A DNA stretch of 40,905 nucleotides, from assembly GCF_000373365.1 (NCBI RefSeq), contig NZ_KB891237.1:1-40905 (forward strand), written 5' to 3'. The notes beneath the pieces are model-generated. The model did not search any database and was not told the origin of the DNA. It saw only the letters and a program-made list of their open reading frames with translations. This DNA is from Parafrankia discariae. GTDB lineage: Bacteria > Actinomycetota > Actinomycetes > Frankiales > Frankiaceae. Below, piece after piece: positions 1-7,678 of this stretch. Every line of letters begins with the position of its first letter. Position 1 is the first letter of the stretch. The position numbers were made by a program, and so were the translations under genes.

Positions 1-116
1 CGCCGCCCGTCGCATCGCCTGACCCGCCCCCGCCCCCCGCCACCCGCCAGCCGCCTGACCTGCCAGCCGCCCGGCCCGCCAGCCCGCCCCCGCACTGACC
101 CCTGTTTGGAGCGCTC
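1..116. other. Intergenic, proline-codon-like low complexity
   Basis: C-rich, imperfectly repeated CCGCC/CCAGCC runs with no convincing coding frame. The last bases before the Nudix gene contain a GGAG ribosome-binding site seven bases before the ATG at 117. Nothing else can be supported here, and the 3' end of a gene lying further left cannot be excluded. Confidence 0.4.
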
Positions 117-563
117 ATGGCCCCGCCCGCCCCTGTCGAGATCAGCGCCCGGGTGCTCTTCGTCGCCCAGGACCGCGTGCTGCTGGCGAACCGCCGCGGG
201 CAGCCCTGGTTCTACCTGCCGGGCGGCAACGTGGACCCGGGTGAGACGGTCGAGGCGGCCCTGCGCCGGGAGACCCAGGAGCAGGCCGGCCTCGACGTGG
301 CCGACCTGGAGTTCATCGGCTGCGCCGAGAACGTCTACGTCGAGGGTGGCGTCCGCCACCAGGAGATCAACGTCCTGTTCGCCGCCCATCTGCCCTGGGG
401 GTCGCAGATCGGCAGCCGTGAGTTCGACGTCGACATCACCTCGGTCTCGATCGGCAACCTGGTCGGCCTCGACCTGCGTCCGGCGAGCCTGCGGGACGTC
501 ATTCACGGCTGGCTGGCCGACCGGGAACCGAGCTGGTACGGAGCCGCGCCGGCCGGGAGGTGA
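117..563 (+). CDS. Nudix hydrolase
   Basis: A 148-residue cytosolic Nudix-fold pyrophosphohydrolase, the usual length for a single-domain member. The Nudix box starts at GGNVDPGE (about residues 38-45) and continues ALRRETQEQAGL. The REUXEE core therefore reads RETQEQ, with Gln at the last acidic position; the other metal-binding glutamates are present. Such enzymes cleave nucleoside diphosphates linked to another group; the substrate cannot be read from sequence. The ATG at 117 is preceded by GGAG. A methyltransferase gene follows after 45 bases on the same strand. In mycobacteria a Nudix gene (mutT3) neighbours pknG, but this gene lies over 30 kb from the pknG in this window and I do not equate them. 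Confidence 0.85.
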   Translation: MAPPAPVEISARVLFVAQDRVLLANRRGQPWFYLPGGNVDPGETVEAALRRETQEQAGLDVADLEFIGCAENVYVEGGVRHQEINVLFAAHLPWGSQIGSREFDVDITSVSIGNLVGLDLRPASLRDVIHGWLADREPSWYGAAPAGR

Positions 564-608
564 CGCCGCGCTGTCCGGGGGGACGCCGCCGTCCGATAAT
601 GTCGCCGG

Positions 609-1304
609 GTGGTCGCTGGTAATGGTGTCAGCCGTTGGGCGTCCCTGACCGGCGCGCGCTCCGGCGGCGCGTCGGACGGTGCCGTGGGGGACCGCTACGC
701 CGAGCGGTTCGCGCGCCTCGCCACCGGCGGGTTGGACGTGCACGGTGAGGCCGGCTTCTGCGCCGGGCTCGTCCCCGCCGGCGCGCGGATCCTGGACGCC
801 GGCTGCGGCACCGGGCGGGTCGCCATCCGGCTCGCTGAACTGGGCTTTTCGTGCACCGGTGTCGACGCCGACCCGTCGATGCTCGCCCGGGCGAAAGCGG
901 TGTCCGGCGAGGTGACCTGGATCCTCGGTGATCTCGCGGACCTGCCCGCCGTGCTCGCCGACCGGGGCCTCGCCGACCAGGGCACCCCGGCGCCGGCGGG
1001 CCGGGCTGGCCCGTTCGACCTGGTCGTGGCGGCGGGCAATGTGATCCCACTGCTGGCGGAGGGCACGGAGGCACGGGTGCTGCGGGCCCTCGCGGGCGCC
1101 CTGCGTCCGGGTGGCCTGCTCGTCGCCGGGTTCGGCCTGGACGGCGCGCACCTGCCGCTGCCCGAGGCGCCCTTCGGCCTCACCGAGTACGACCGCTGGT
1201 GCGCGGACGCCGGTCTCACCCTCGAACGCCGCTTCGCGACCTGGGACGGCGCGCCCGACCGCCCCGAGGACGGCTACGCGGTGAGCGTGCACCGCCGGGA
1301 CTGA
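609..1304 (+). CDS. Class I SAM-dependent methyltransferase
   Basis: Predicted 231-residue Rossmann-fold methyltransferase. Motif I is clear (ILDAGCGTGRVAIRLAE), followed by the acidic end of strand 2 in GVDADPSML, which would bind the SAM ribose, and a DLVVAAGNVIPLL segment at the usual motif IV place. The C-terminal part carries the LRPGGLLVAGF strand typical of these enzymes. The acceptor substrate is unknown. The GTG at 609 has no obvious ribosome-binding site, and the conserved region only begins about 25 codons in (DRYAERFARL), so a later start is possible. It probably belongs to a loose plus-strand cluster with the Nudix gene upstream and the AIM24-like gene downstream. Confidence 0.8.
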   Translation: MVAGNGVSRWASLTGARSGGASDGAVGDRYAERFARLATGGLDVHGEAGFCAGLVPAGARILDAGCGTGRVAIRLAELGFSCTGVDADPSMLARAKAVSGEVTWILGDLADLPAVLADRGLADQGTPAPAGRAGPFDLVVAAGNVIPLLAEGTEARVLRALAGALRPGGLLVAGFGLDGAHLPLPEAPFGLTEYDRWCADAGLTLERRFATWDGAPDRPEDGYAVSVHRRD

Positions 1305-1347
1305 CCCGGCCCCGCGGGCGGTTCGACCCGCCCCGGCCGCACGATCG

Positions 1348-2067
1348 ATGGTGACGGCGATCGCCGTCCGGCGTTCAATGGTGCCTGTGAATCAACCACT
1401 TGGGCAGCATGCGGCGGGAAACTCCGGCGGTCCGCCGTTCGCGCTCGAGGAGGGCGACCGGATGCTCCGGGTCCGCCTCGACGGCGGCGAGATGTACGCG
1501 AAGCAGGGGTCCATGGTGGCCTACCGGGGAAAGGTCGACTTCGCCTACAAGGGGCAGGGCGTCGGCGGCTACCTCCGGCGCGCGGTCACCGGCGAGGGGC
1601 AGGACCTGATGCGGATCAAGGGCCGCGGCACCGTCTGGTTCGCGGAGTCCGGCAGCCACATCTCGATCTTCCATCTGGACAACGACCGGCTCACGGTCAA
1701 CGGCCGCAGCCTGCTCGCCCTCGAGTCGGGTGTCCGCTACAAGATCACTACGACGTCCGGCGGGATCGGCGCGATGATCGCGGGCGGCGTGTTCAACACC
1801 GAGGTCTCCGGAACGGGCGGCGTCGGCGTGCTCTGCCTGGGCAGCCCGCTCGTCCTCCCGACGGACGAACCGGTGTGCGTCGACCGCGACGCGGCGGTCG
1901 CCTGGACGGCGGGCGTCCGCACCCGGGTCGTCTCCAGTTTCAAGGTCGGCAACCTGATCGGGCGCACCTCCGGTGAACTCGCCCAGATCGAGTACAGCGG
2001 GCGTGGTGGCTTCGTGGTGGTCCAGTGTGGTGAGATCCCGGCTCGTGGCGCGGAACCGAGCAGCTGA
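1348..2067 (+). CDS. AIM24 family protein
   Basis: A 239-residue protein with the AIM24/TIGR00266-like beta-barrel pattern: MLRVRLDGGEMYAKQGSMVA near the N-terminus, repeated glycine-rich strands, AESGSHISIFHLDNDRLTVN in the middle and a FNTEVSGTGGVGVLCLG segment. Family members form a tryptophan-RNA-binding-protein-like barrel; a mitochondrial homologue affects membrane organisation, but the bacterial role is unknown. There is no signal peptide or membrane segment. The ATG at 1348 opens the frame and a second ATG at 1378 would shorten it by ten residues. Its 3' end overlaps the next gene, so the two are probably co-transcribed. Confidence 0.75.
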   Translation: MVTAIAVRRSMVPVNQPLGQHAAGNSGGPPFALEEGDRMLRVRLDGGEMYAKQGSMVAYRGKVDFAYKGQGVGGYLRRAVTGEGQDLMRIKGRGTVWFAESGSHISIFHLDNDRLTVNGRSLLALESGVRYKITTTSGGIGAMIAGGVFNTEVSGTGGVGVLCLGSPLVLPTDEPVCVDRDAAVAWTAGVRTRVVSSFKVGNLIGRTSGELAQIEYSGRGGFVVVQCGEIPARGAEPSS

Positions 2068-3613
2068 CCTCGGCTCCGCCGACGCCGACGCCGAGATCGA
2101 CGCCGAGGTCCAGGTTGACATCGAGGTCGAGCTGGCAGCCGAGCTGCGAGAGGCACTGCTCGCGGCGGGCCTGCCGCTCGAAACCCCGCCGCCCGAAGCC
2201 CGGTCACTCGAAGCCCGACCGCTCGAAACCCCGTCCTTCGAGACCTCTCCCGCGCTCGACTGGGCCGGATCCGGGCTCATGTGGCTCACCGGTCGGCCCA
2301 CGGCGAGCCCGGTCGTACCGGACGCCCCGGTGCTGGGGCGGGCCCGGGCGGCCGCCGCGCTGCTGCGCGCCGCGTCCGCCGCGCTGGGGGCGGCGGTCGA
2401 GGTCGATGTCCCCGAGCTGCTGGCGGGTCGGGCCGCCCTGCTCGGCCTGCGCCGCGGCGGGACGATCTCCGCCAACGGCAGCTGCCGGCTGCTGCGGGCC
2501 GCCGACGGCTGGGTCGCGGTGAACCTCGCCCGGCAGGACGACGTGGAGCTGCTCCCGGCGTTGTTCGGCATGGACCCCGCCGAGGCCGCCGCGCCTGCCG
2601 AAGCCACCGCGCCCGCCGATGGTCGCGGCGACCCTCTGGAGACGACCTGGGCGGGGCTGGCCGTCCTGCTGCCCGCGCACGACCGCGTCGACCTGGTCGA
2701 TCGCGCCTGGCTGCTGGGGCTGCCCGTGGCGTCGCTCCCGGCCGCCGGGTCAGCCGGGTCCACAGAGTCCGCCGGGCCGCGGCTACCAGTCCGGATCGCG
2801 GTGCGGGGCGCCGCGCCGAGCCGGGCGGAGCAGGGCCCCGGGCCGGCGCCGGGCGGGCCGGAGAACGGTCGTCCCCTCGTCGTCGACCTGTCGTCGTTGT
2901 GGGCTGGTCCGCTGGCGGCCCACCTGCTGGGGCGGATGGGTCTGCGGGTCGTGAAGGTCGAGAGCGTGCACCGCCCGGACGGGGCACGGCTCGGGGACCC
3001 GGACTTCTACCGGTGGCTGCACGCGGGCCACGACGAGGAACGCTTCGACTTCACCGACCCGCGGGGGCGGGCGGCGCTGCACCGGCTCGTCGAACAGGCC
3101 GACGTCGTGATCGAGGGCTCCCGGCCACGCGCTCTCGCGCAGCTCGGCCTGGACGCCGAGCGGTGGGTGCGAGCCCGTCCCGGCCGGGTCTGGCTCGGCA
3201 TCACCGGATACGGGCGGGCGGCCGGCGCCGGCGGGCACGGGCCCGGCCCGGTCGCCTTCGGTGACGACGCCGCCGTGGCCGGCGGACTCGTCGGCTGGGA
3301 CCGGACGGTCTCCGGTGGCGCGGTCCCGGTGTTCTGTGGCGACGCGATCGCCGACCCGCTGACCGGCCTCTACGGCGCGCTGGCGGTCGCGCTGTGCCGG
3401 GCGGCCGGCCGGGGGGCGCTGTTGGACGTCGCCATGCGCGACGTCGCCGCCTTCGCCGCCGCCCCGCTGGGCCGGGGCCGGAGTGAGCGAGGTGGCCGTC
3501 AGGGGGAGTGGCTCTGGTCGGTCACCGGCTCCGACGAGCTCGGCTGGACGGTGCGCCAGGCCGGCGTCCAGGGCCGGGTGCTCGCGCCGCGCCGCCCCCG
3601 CCTGCCCGGCTGA
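2027..3613 (+). CDS. Family III (CaiB/BaiF-type) CoA-transferase
   Basis: About 528 residues. The C-terminal half has the family signature DLSSLWAGPLAAHLLGRMG followed by VVKVE, then ADVVIEGSRP, and a CGDAIADPLTGLYGA segment whose Asp aligns with the catalytic Asp of formyl-CoA transferase (GDSNTG). The N-terminal half (DWAGSGLMWLTG, then GTISANGSCRLLRAADGWVAVN) resembles the small-domain and C-terminal parts of the same family, so the chain looks like a rearranged transferase with an Ala/Glu-rich linker. Such enzymes move CoA between carboxylic acids; the substrate is unknown. Several in-frame GTGs (1973, 2027, 2030, 2045) are possible starts, all overlapping the AIM24-like gene. The stop lies 23 bases from a convergent gene. 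Confidence 0.75.
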   Translation: MVRSRLVARNRAADLGSADADAEIDAEVQVDIEVELAAELREALLAAGLPLETPPPEARSLEARPLETPSFETSPALDWAGSGLMWLTGRPTASPVVPDAPVLGRARAAAALLRAASAALGAAVEVDVPELLAGRAALLGLRRGGTISANGSCRLLRAADGWVAVNLARQDDVELLPALFGMDPAEAAAPAEATAPADGRGDPLETTWAGLAVLLPAHDRVDLVDRAWLLGLPVASLPAAGSAGSTESAGPRLPVRIAVRGAAPSRAEQGPGPAPGGPENGRPLVVDLSSLWAGPLAAHLLGRMGLRVVKVESVHRPDGARLGDPDFYRWLHAGHDEERFDFTDPRGRAALHRLVEQADVVIEGSRPRALAQLGLDAERWVRARPGRVWLGITGYGRAAGAGGHGPGPVAFGDDAAVAGGLVGWDRTVSGGAVPVFCGDAIADPLTGLYGALAVALCRAAGRGALLDVAMRDVAAFAAAPLGRGRSERGGRQGEWLWSVTGSDELGWTVRQAGVQGRVLAPRRPRLPG

Positions 3614-3636
3614 GCGCACGGCGCCCCGCCCCGGGG

Positions 3637-5070
3637 TCAGCCCTGGGCGGACTCCGGGGCGTCCGTGGGCTCGTGGTCGCCCGCCGCGTCGCCCTCCCCG
3701 TTCCCGGTGACGATCTCGGTCGGCGGATCAACCCTGTCCTCGGCCTCGCCGGTGTCGGTGTCGCTGTCGGTGCCGCTGCCGCTGCTGCTGCCGCTGTCGG
3801 TGTCGGCAGCGGCGTGGGCGTCGGCGTAGGTCTCGGCGGCGGCGACGCGGGCCCGGGCGCGGGGACCCACGTCCACGACCGCCTCGTCGCCGGCCTCGGT
3901 GACGGCGTCGTCCCCGCCCGTTCCGACCAGTCCGCCCGCCGTGCCCCACAGCTCCGCCCCACCGCCGTGCCGGCCCGGCCGGTGTCCGGGCAGCGCCCTG
4001 CTCCGGGCCGCGGCGGCGGCGCGGTAGGCCGCGTACCGGAAGGGGGTGCGCTGGAACGGGCGTGGCCGGACGGCCGCCCGGGGACCGCCCGCCCGCCAGG
4101 GAAGACCGAGGGCGAGGCCCCGGGCCGCCGCCCCGTGCCGCGGGCCCGCCCCCCGGGCCCGCGAGACCCAGACCAGGGCCCCGATCCCGGCCAGCCACAG
4201 ACTCCACAGCAGGCGGGCGAGCGCGGCCAGGCGGGGAGCGGGGAGCAGGCCGGCGGCCGAGGCGGCGGCCGCGAACAGCAGCCCGGCGCAGGCGAGGCCG
4301 CTCCCGATGAGCACGGGCCGCGCCCAGCGCAGGACCTCCAGCCGCAGCCAGTCCGCCGCCGCGGCGACGGACCGGCGACCGCGTTCGACCAGCCCGGATC
4401 CGACCAGTCCGCGCCCGAGCAGATCGCGCACGCCGGGCCGGCGGTCAAGCGGGCCGCGTCCGCCGGGCCGGCCGGCGAGCGAGCCGTGCCCGCCGAGGGG
4501 GCTGTGTCCGGGGCGGGCGGGGGCGAGCGGCCACCAGTCGTCGAAGACGGAGGCGACGAAACGGGAGGCGACCAGGACGGTCCAGGCGGACAGCAGCAGC
4601 GGGCCGATCGTCTCGCCGCACAGCACACCCAGGGTGACCCGCAACGCGTCGAACGTGATCACACTGGGGGAGATCGGTCCGGGGCCCGCCGGATTGCGGG
4701 TGAGCAGTGGCACCCCGATGAGCCAGAAGCACCATTCGAAGATCATGGCGGTCGCGGTGGCGAGGCCCGTGAGCAGCAGCACCCAGGCGGTCCGGTTCGG
4801 GTGCGCGGCCGGCCGGGCCGGGCCCGGCATGGCCCCGAGGCGGACGATCCGCGTCGTCAGCGGGACGATCAGCACCGCGGACACCGCCGTGAGCAGGGCG
4901 AACAGAGTGAGGGTCCCGGTCCGCGAGCCCACCGCGGCCAGGGTCGCCCCGGCCGGGTCGTTCAGCATGCCCGGGTAACCGAAGGCCCGGACCAGGCCGG
5001 TCACGCCCAGGGCGTTGGTCAGCGCGCAGCCCATGAACAGCGCCGCGTCCGCGTCCACGACACGTCGCAT
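3637..5070 (-). CDS. Hypothetical polytopic membrane protein
   Basis: A 477-residue protein I cannot assign to a named family. The N-terminal 170 residues contain several hydrophobic helices (LFMGCALTNALGVTGLV, LFALLTAVSAVLIVPLT, WVLLLTGLATATAMIF, GPLLLSAWTVLVASRF). Two more follow mid-protein (VLIGSGLACAGLLFAAAAS and LWSLWLAGIGALVWV). The C-terminal 150 residues are hydrophilic, ending in an Asp/Ser/Glu-rich tail encoded by simple GTCGGTGTCGCT-like repeats around 3747-3810. The ATG at 5070 is preferred over the GTG at 5079 because GGAG lies eight bases upstream of it. It is divergent from the response regulator and convergent with the CoA-transferase. Confidence 0.6.
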   Translation of the reverse strand: MRRVVDADAALFMGCALTNALGVTGLVRAFGYPGMLNDPAGATLAAVGSRTGTLTLFALLTAVSAVLIVPLTTRIVRLGAMPGPARPAAHPNRTAWVLLLTGLATATAMIFEWCFWLIGVPLLTRNPAGPGPISPSVITFDALRVTLGVLCGETIGPLLLSAWTVLVASRFVASVFDDWWPLAPARPGHSPLGGHGSLAGRPGGRGPLDRRPGVRDLLGRGLVGSGLVERGRRSVAAAADWLRLEVLRWARPVLIGSGLACAGLLFAAAASAAGLLPAPRLAALARLLWSLWLAGIGALVWVSRARGAGPRHGAAARGLALGLPWRAGGPRAAVRPRPFQRTPFRYAAYRAAAAARSRALPGHRPGRHGGGAELWGTAGGLVGTGGDDAVTEAGDEAVVDVGPRARARVAAAETYADAHAAADTDSGSSSGSGTDSDTDTGEAEDRVDPPTEIVTGNGEGDAAGDHEPTDAPESAQG

Positions 5071-5373
5071 TGGTGGCACTCCATGCTGTCTCGATGACGT
5101 CCCGGCGGGACCGTCCCCGCCTCAGCGTCGCATGGCGGCTACGTGCCGTCGTTGGGACTGGTCCTGGTAGCCGGTTAGTCGTGGCGCACTCGCGGGCAGG
5201 AGCACCTGGGTGGACGCCCCGCGTCCCGCCCCACCGTCGACCGGCCTATCGTTGGCCGCGCCGACGGCCGTGTCCGGTGGCCGCCCGACCGCCGGCCGCC
5301 GGCCGGTGTGACGCCACGGCGTCCGGTCGGTACTTCCATCTCAGTCCAGACTCCGCACCAAGAAAGGTCGTTC

Positions 5374-5808
5374 GTGACCGCTGCCGCCGCTGTCCGCGCG
5401 TTCAACATCCTGCTGGTGGAGGACGACGCCGGCGACACGCTGATGGTCGAGGAGGCGCTGACCGACCGCGGTGTCAACCACGAGCTCCATGTGGCCGCCG
5501 ACGGGGTGGAGGCCATGGCCTACCTGCGGGACACCGCGAACCCCCGGCCCGACCTCATCCTGCTGGACCTCAACATGCCGCGGATGGACGGCCGGGAGGT
5601 TCTCAGCGCGCTGAAGGCCGACCCGCGGCTGCTGTCCATCCCGGTGGTTGTGCTGACAACCTCGGAGGCACCGGGCGACGTGCTGTACAGCTACACGCTG
5701 CACGCGAACGCCTACGTCTCGAAACCCGTGGACTTCGAGGCGTTCATCGAGGTGATTCACCGTATCGACGACTTCTATCTCGGCCTGGTGCGGCTGCCTC
5801 GCCGGTGA
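5374..5808 (+). CDS. Single-domain response regulator (Rcp1-like)
   Basis: A 144-residue stand-alone receiver domain. It has the acidic pair in LLVEDDAGDT, the phospho-acceptor Asp in LILLDLNMPRMDG, the conserved Thr in VVVLTTSE and the Lys in AYVSKPVDFEAF. The VEDDAGDTLMVEEAL helix and the long loop before the phosphorylation site are typical of Rcp1/CheY-like regulators that serve phytochrome-type or hybrid kinases. No output domain and no histidine kinase occur in the window, so it must take phosphate from a kinase encoded elsewhere. The GTG start follows GAAAGG at a good distance. Its stop lies inside a 20-bp direct repeat. Confidence 0.85.
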   Translation: MTAAAAVRAFNILLVEDDAGDTLMVEEALTDRGVNHELHVAADGVEAMAYLRDTANPRPDLILLDLNMPRMDGREVLSALKADPRLLSIPVVVLTTSEAPGDVLYSYTLHANAYVSKPVDFEAFIEVIHRIDDFYLGLVRLPRR

Positions 5809-5840
5809 AGCGTCAGTGACGCCGGTGAAGCATCAGCGAA
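5801..5840. repeat. 20-bp imperfect tandem direct repeat
   Basis: Two adjacent copies of GCCGGTGAAGCGTCAGTGAC-type sequence (5801-5820 and 5821-5840), matching at 17 of 20 positions. The first copy includes the stop codon of the response regulator. It looks like a small slippage duplication; no function is evident. Confidence 0.6.
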
Positions 5841-5852
5841 GCCTTCCCTAAC

Positions 5853-5871
5853 TGAGGACAGGCTAGCCTAA
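5853..5871 (+). promoter_or_regulatory. Putative IdeR/DmdR iron box upstream of bacterioferritin
   Basis: TGAGGACAGGCTAGCCTAA matches the actinobacterial IdeR/DtxR consensus (TTAGGTTAGGCTAACCTAA) at 15 of 19 positions; the right half-site matches at 8 of 9. The core AGGCTAGCCT is a perfect 10-bp palindrome. It sits 280 bp upstream of the bacterioferritin ATG and 45 bp after the response-regulator stop. In mycobacteria IdeR with iron activates bacterioferritin/ferritin genes, so the context fits, but the distance is long and would need a long leader or a remote site. Confidence 0.55.
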
Positions 5872-6151
5872 ATAGGCGTCGATGTGAGGTTCGCTGCGCC
5901 CTTGCCGGTATGCGCGCCGGGCTCCACTGTGATTTCCTGTTTCTTGGGCGAATTCGCGGCGCGCCGGCCCAATCCGGCGGCGGCAAGAGTATCCGGCGAC
6001 GGTACGGGTACCTTGCGTCGCGATGCCGCCCGGACGGACCGGCGCGGACGTGCCGGAACGGTGCCGGAGGTCCCGGTGGCGGCGGCCGTTCGTCCGGAGG
6101 GGGGCCGCGCCCCCGCGGCCCGCGGGCGCGGCAGAGGACAACTGAGGAGAG
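5872..6151 (+). other. Long GC-rich leader region of bfr
   Basis: About 280 bp without a convincing gene between the iron box and the bacterioferritin start. It ends with GAGGAGAG directly before the ATG at 6152, a strong ribosome-binding site. The 6090-6135 part is a G-run/C-run block able to form stable hairpins, which could act in the untranslated leader. No specific riboswitch class is recognised. Confidence 0.4.
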
Positions 6152-6634
6152 ATGGCGACGGTGCGTGGCGACAAGGACATCATCGACCTGTTGAACAAGG
6201 TCCTGACGAACGAGCTGACAGCCATCAACCAGTACTTCCTGCATTCGCGGATGCAGCGGAACTGGGGATATCGCCGGCTGGCGGACTACTTCTACCACGA
6301 GTCCATTGACGAGATGCGACACGCCGATGCGCTGATTGAGCGCGTTCTCTATCTGGACGGCCTACCCAACCTGCAGCGGCTGCACACCCTGCGGATCGGC
6401 GAGACCGTGCCGGAGCAGCTGGAGACCGACGTCGCGCAGGAGGACGAGGCGGTCGCGTTGCTGCGCGACGGGATCGCGCTGTGTCGGTCGAAGAAGGACG
6501 TGGGCTCGGCCGTGCTGCTGGAGAAGATCCTCGTCTCCGAGGAGGAGCACATCGACTGGCTGGACGCCCAGCTCGCGCTGATCGCCCAGCTCGGCGCGAC
6601 GAACTACCTCACCCAGCAGATCCACGAGAGCTAG
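6152..6634 (+). CDS. bfr: Bacterioferritin
   Basis: A 160-residue haem-containing ferritin that oxidises Fe2+ and stores iron in a 24-subunit shell in the cytosol. By comparison with E. coli Bfr the di-iron ferroxidase ligands are all present: E21, E54, H57, E97, E130 and H133. M55, in ESIDEMRHAD, is the axial haem ligand. The C-terminal EEEHIDWLDAQLALIAQLG block is characteristic and the length is normal. The ATG follows GAGGAGAG. It appears monocistronic, with a strong hairpin terminator 35 bases after the stop. The IdeR-like box upstream suggests iron-dependent activation. A ferredoxin (Bfd) gene is not present here. Confidence 0.97.
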   Translation: MATVRGDKDIIDLLNKVLTNELTAINQYFLHSRMQRNWGYRRLADYFYHESIDEMRHADALIERVLYLDGLPNLQRLHTLRIGETVPEQLETDVAQEDEAVALLRDGIALCRSKKDVGSAVLLEKILVSEEEHIDWLDAQLALIAQLGATNYLTQQIHES

Positions 6635-6668
6635 TCCGGGGTCGGCGACGGCTTGCTGGCGCCGGTCG

Positions 6669-6703
6669 CGCCGATCCCGGGGCGCCGCGCCCCGGGATCG
6701 GCG
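6669..6703 (+). terminator. Hairpin terminator of bfr
   Basis: A perfect inverted repeat with 16-bp arms (left arm CGCCGATCCCGGGGCG) and a 3-base loop, 35 bases after the bacterioferritin stop. No T-run follows, as is common for actinobacterial hairpin terminators. The rest of the gap to 6955 (about 250 bp) shows no supported gene. Confidence 0.75.
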
Positions 6704-6955
6704 AAGCGCCGGCCGTGCGCGGTGCGGGCCCGACGGTGCGGGCCCAGGGCGTCGTCCGGCCGTGTCGCTCGGCGGACACCCCGGCCTCCGCCGCGACCCG
6801 CGCGCGGGAGATAGTCTGCCGGGGTTCCTGGCCCTGCCGTGATCATGTGGGCCCGGGGGTCGCGGCGCCGGCGACGCCGGCGGCACGAGCCTCGCGTATC
6901 CCCGCCGCGGGCCGTGACGGCGCAACGGAGCGCCAGACAAGGAGACCACGGCGCG

Positions 6956-7549
6956 ATGACGCCCTCGACAACGATCAGCCCCCGGTTCGCGGATCATGAC
7001 GCCGGCCTGGACGACGATCTCTTCGCCGAGCCGGTCCGGGTGGCCGTCGCGATGCTCATGGGGCGGGGCGAGAGCCGCGAGCCCTACGAGTGGCTCGCCC
7101 GGCGGCTGGCGCTTGACGGTTACGCGGCCTCGGTGGTTCCGGCCGGCGGGAACGTGGCGCACGCCGTCGGCGAGGTACGCCGCCCCGGCCTCCCGTTCGT
7201 CCTGCTCGGCTCGGATTCGGGCGCGCTGGCTGCGCTGGCGATGGCCGGCTCACCCGCCGTGCGCCCCGACGGGCTCGCCCTGCTCGGGCTGCCGCTGCTG
7301 CACGTGCCGGTCGCCGGCATACCGGTCGCCGACCCGCCGCCGCGGGTGCTGCCCGACCTCCCCATCCTGCTCATCCACGGCCGGGACGACCCGATCAGCC
7401 CGTTGCAGCTGGTGCGGATGACGACCCGGACGGCCGCCCGGACCGAGCTGACCGTGGTCCCCGGCGGGCACGCTGTGCTCGCCGGGCCGGGCCGACGCAG
7501 TGTCCCGGCCCGGGTGCTGCTCTTCCTCGAGGACCTGCTCGCCGGCTGA
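6956..7549 (+). CDS. Small alpha/beta hydrolase-fold protein
   Basis: A 197-residue compact alpha/beta hydrolase. The strand and nucleophile elbow read FVLLGSDSGALAALAMAG (residues 81-98): the centre of the G-S-D-S-G elbow is Asp87, not Ser. The acid candidate is D144 or D145 in LLIHGRDDPISPLQLV and the His is H172 in VVPGGHAVL. An Asp nucleophile is known in haloalkane dehalogenases and epoxide hydrolases, but their cap domain is missing here, so the reaction is unclear and the protein may be non-catalytic. The start at 6956 is chosen because AAGGAGA lies 10 bases upstream. It is a single gene between bfr and the metal-sensor operon. Confidence 0.65.
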   Translation: MTPSTTISPRFADHDAGLDDDLFAEPVRVAVAMLMGRGESREPYEWLARRLALDGYAASVVPAGGNVAHAVGEVRRPGLPFVLLGSDSGALAALAMAGSPAVRPDGLALLGLPLLHVPVAGIPVADPPPRVLPDLPILLIHGRDDPISPLQLVRMTTRTAARTELTVVPGGHAVLAGPGRRSVPARVLLFLEDLLAG

Positions 7550-7662
7550 GGCGCGCGGCCGCCCCGGTGCCCGGCGCCCACCTGGGCGGCCGCGTCGACC
7601 AGCCGGGCCCGGTCGCACCCAGCCGCGTCGACTGTTCAGGCTCGACTGACGTCAGCGGTCGC

Positions 7663-7678
7663 TGTACTGTTCAGTACA
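7663..7678 (+). promoter_or_regulatory. Operator palindrome overlapping the cmtR-like start
   Basis: Perfect inverted repeat TGTACTG and CAGTACA separated by TT, whose last base is the A of the ATG at 7678. There is no ribosome-binding site before this ATG. TACTGT (7665-7670) fits a -10 element placed seven bases before the ATG, so a leaderless transcript with autoregulation by the encoded ArsR-family repressor is likely by inference. Confidence 0.6.

Noticed and set aside
117-563. Nudix gene as the mutT3 member of the pknG locus
   Set aside because: It lies more than 30 kb from pknG with many unrelated genes between, so the mycobacterial neighbourhood does not apply.
3640-5097. Long plus-strand frame opposite the membrane protein gene
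   Set aside because: Low-complexity Gly/Arg/Pro translation typical of the antisense frame in GC-rich DNA; the minus-strand frame has membrane helices and a ribosome-binding site.
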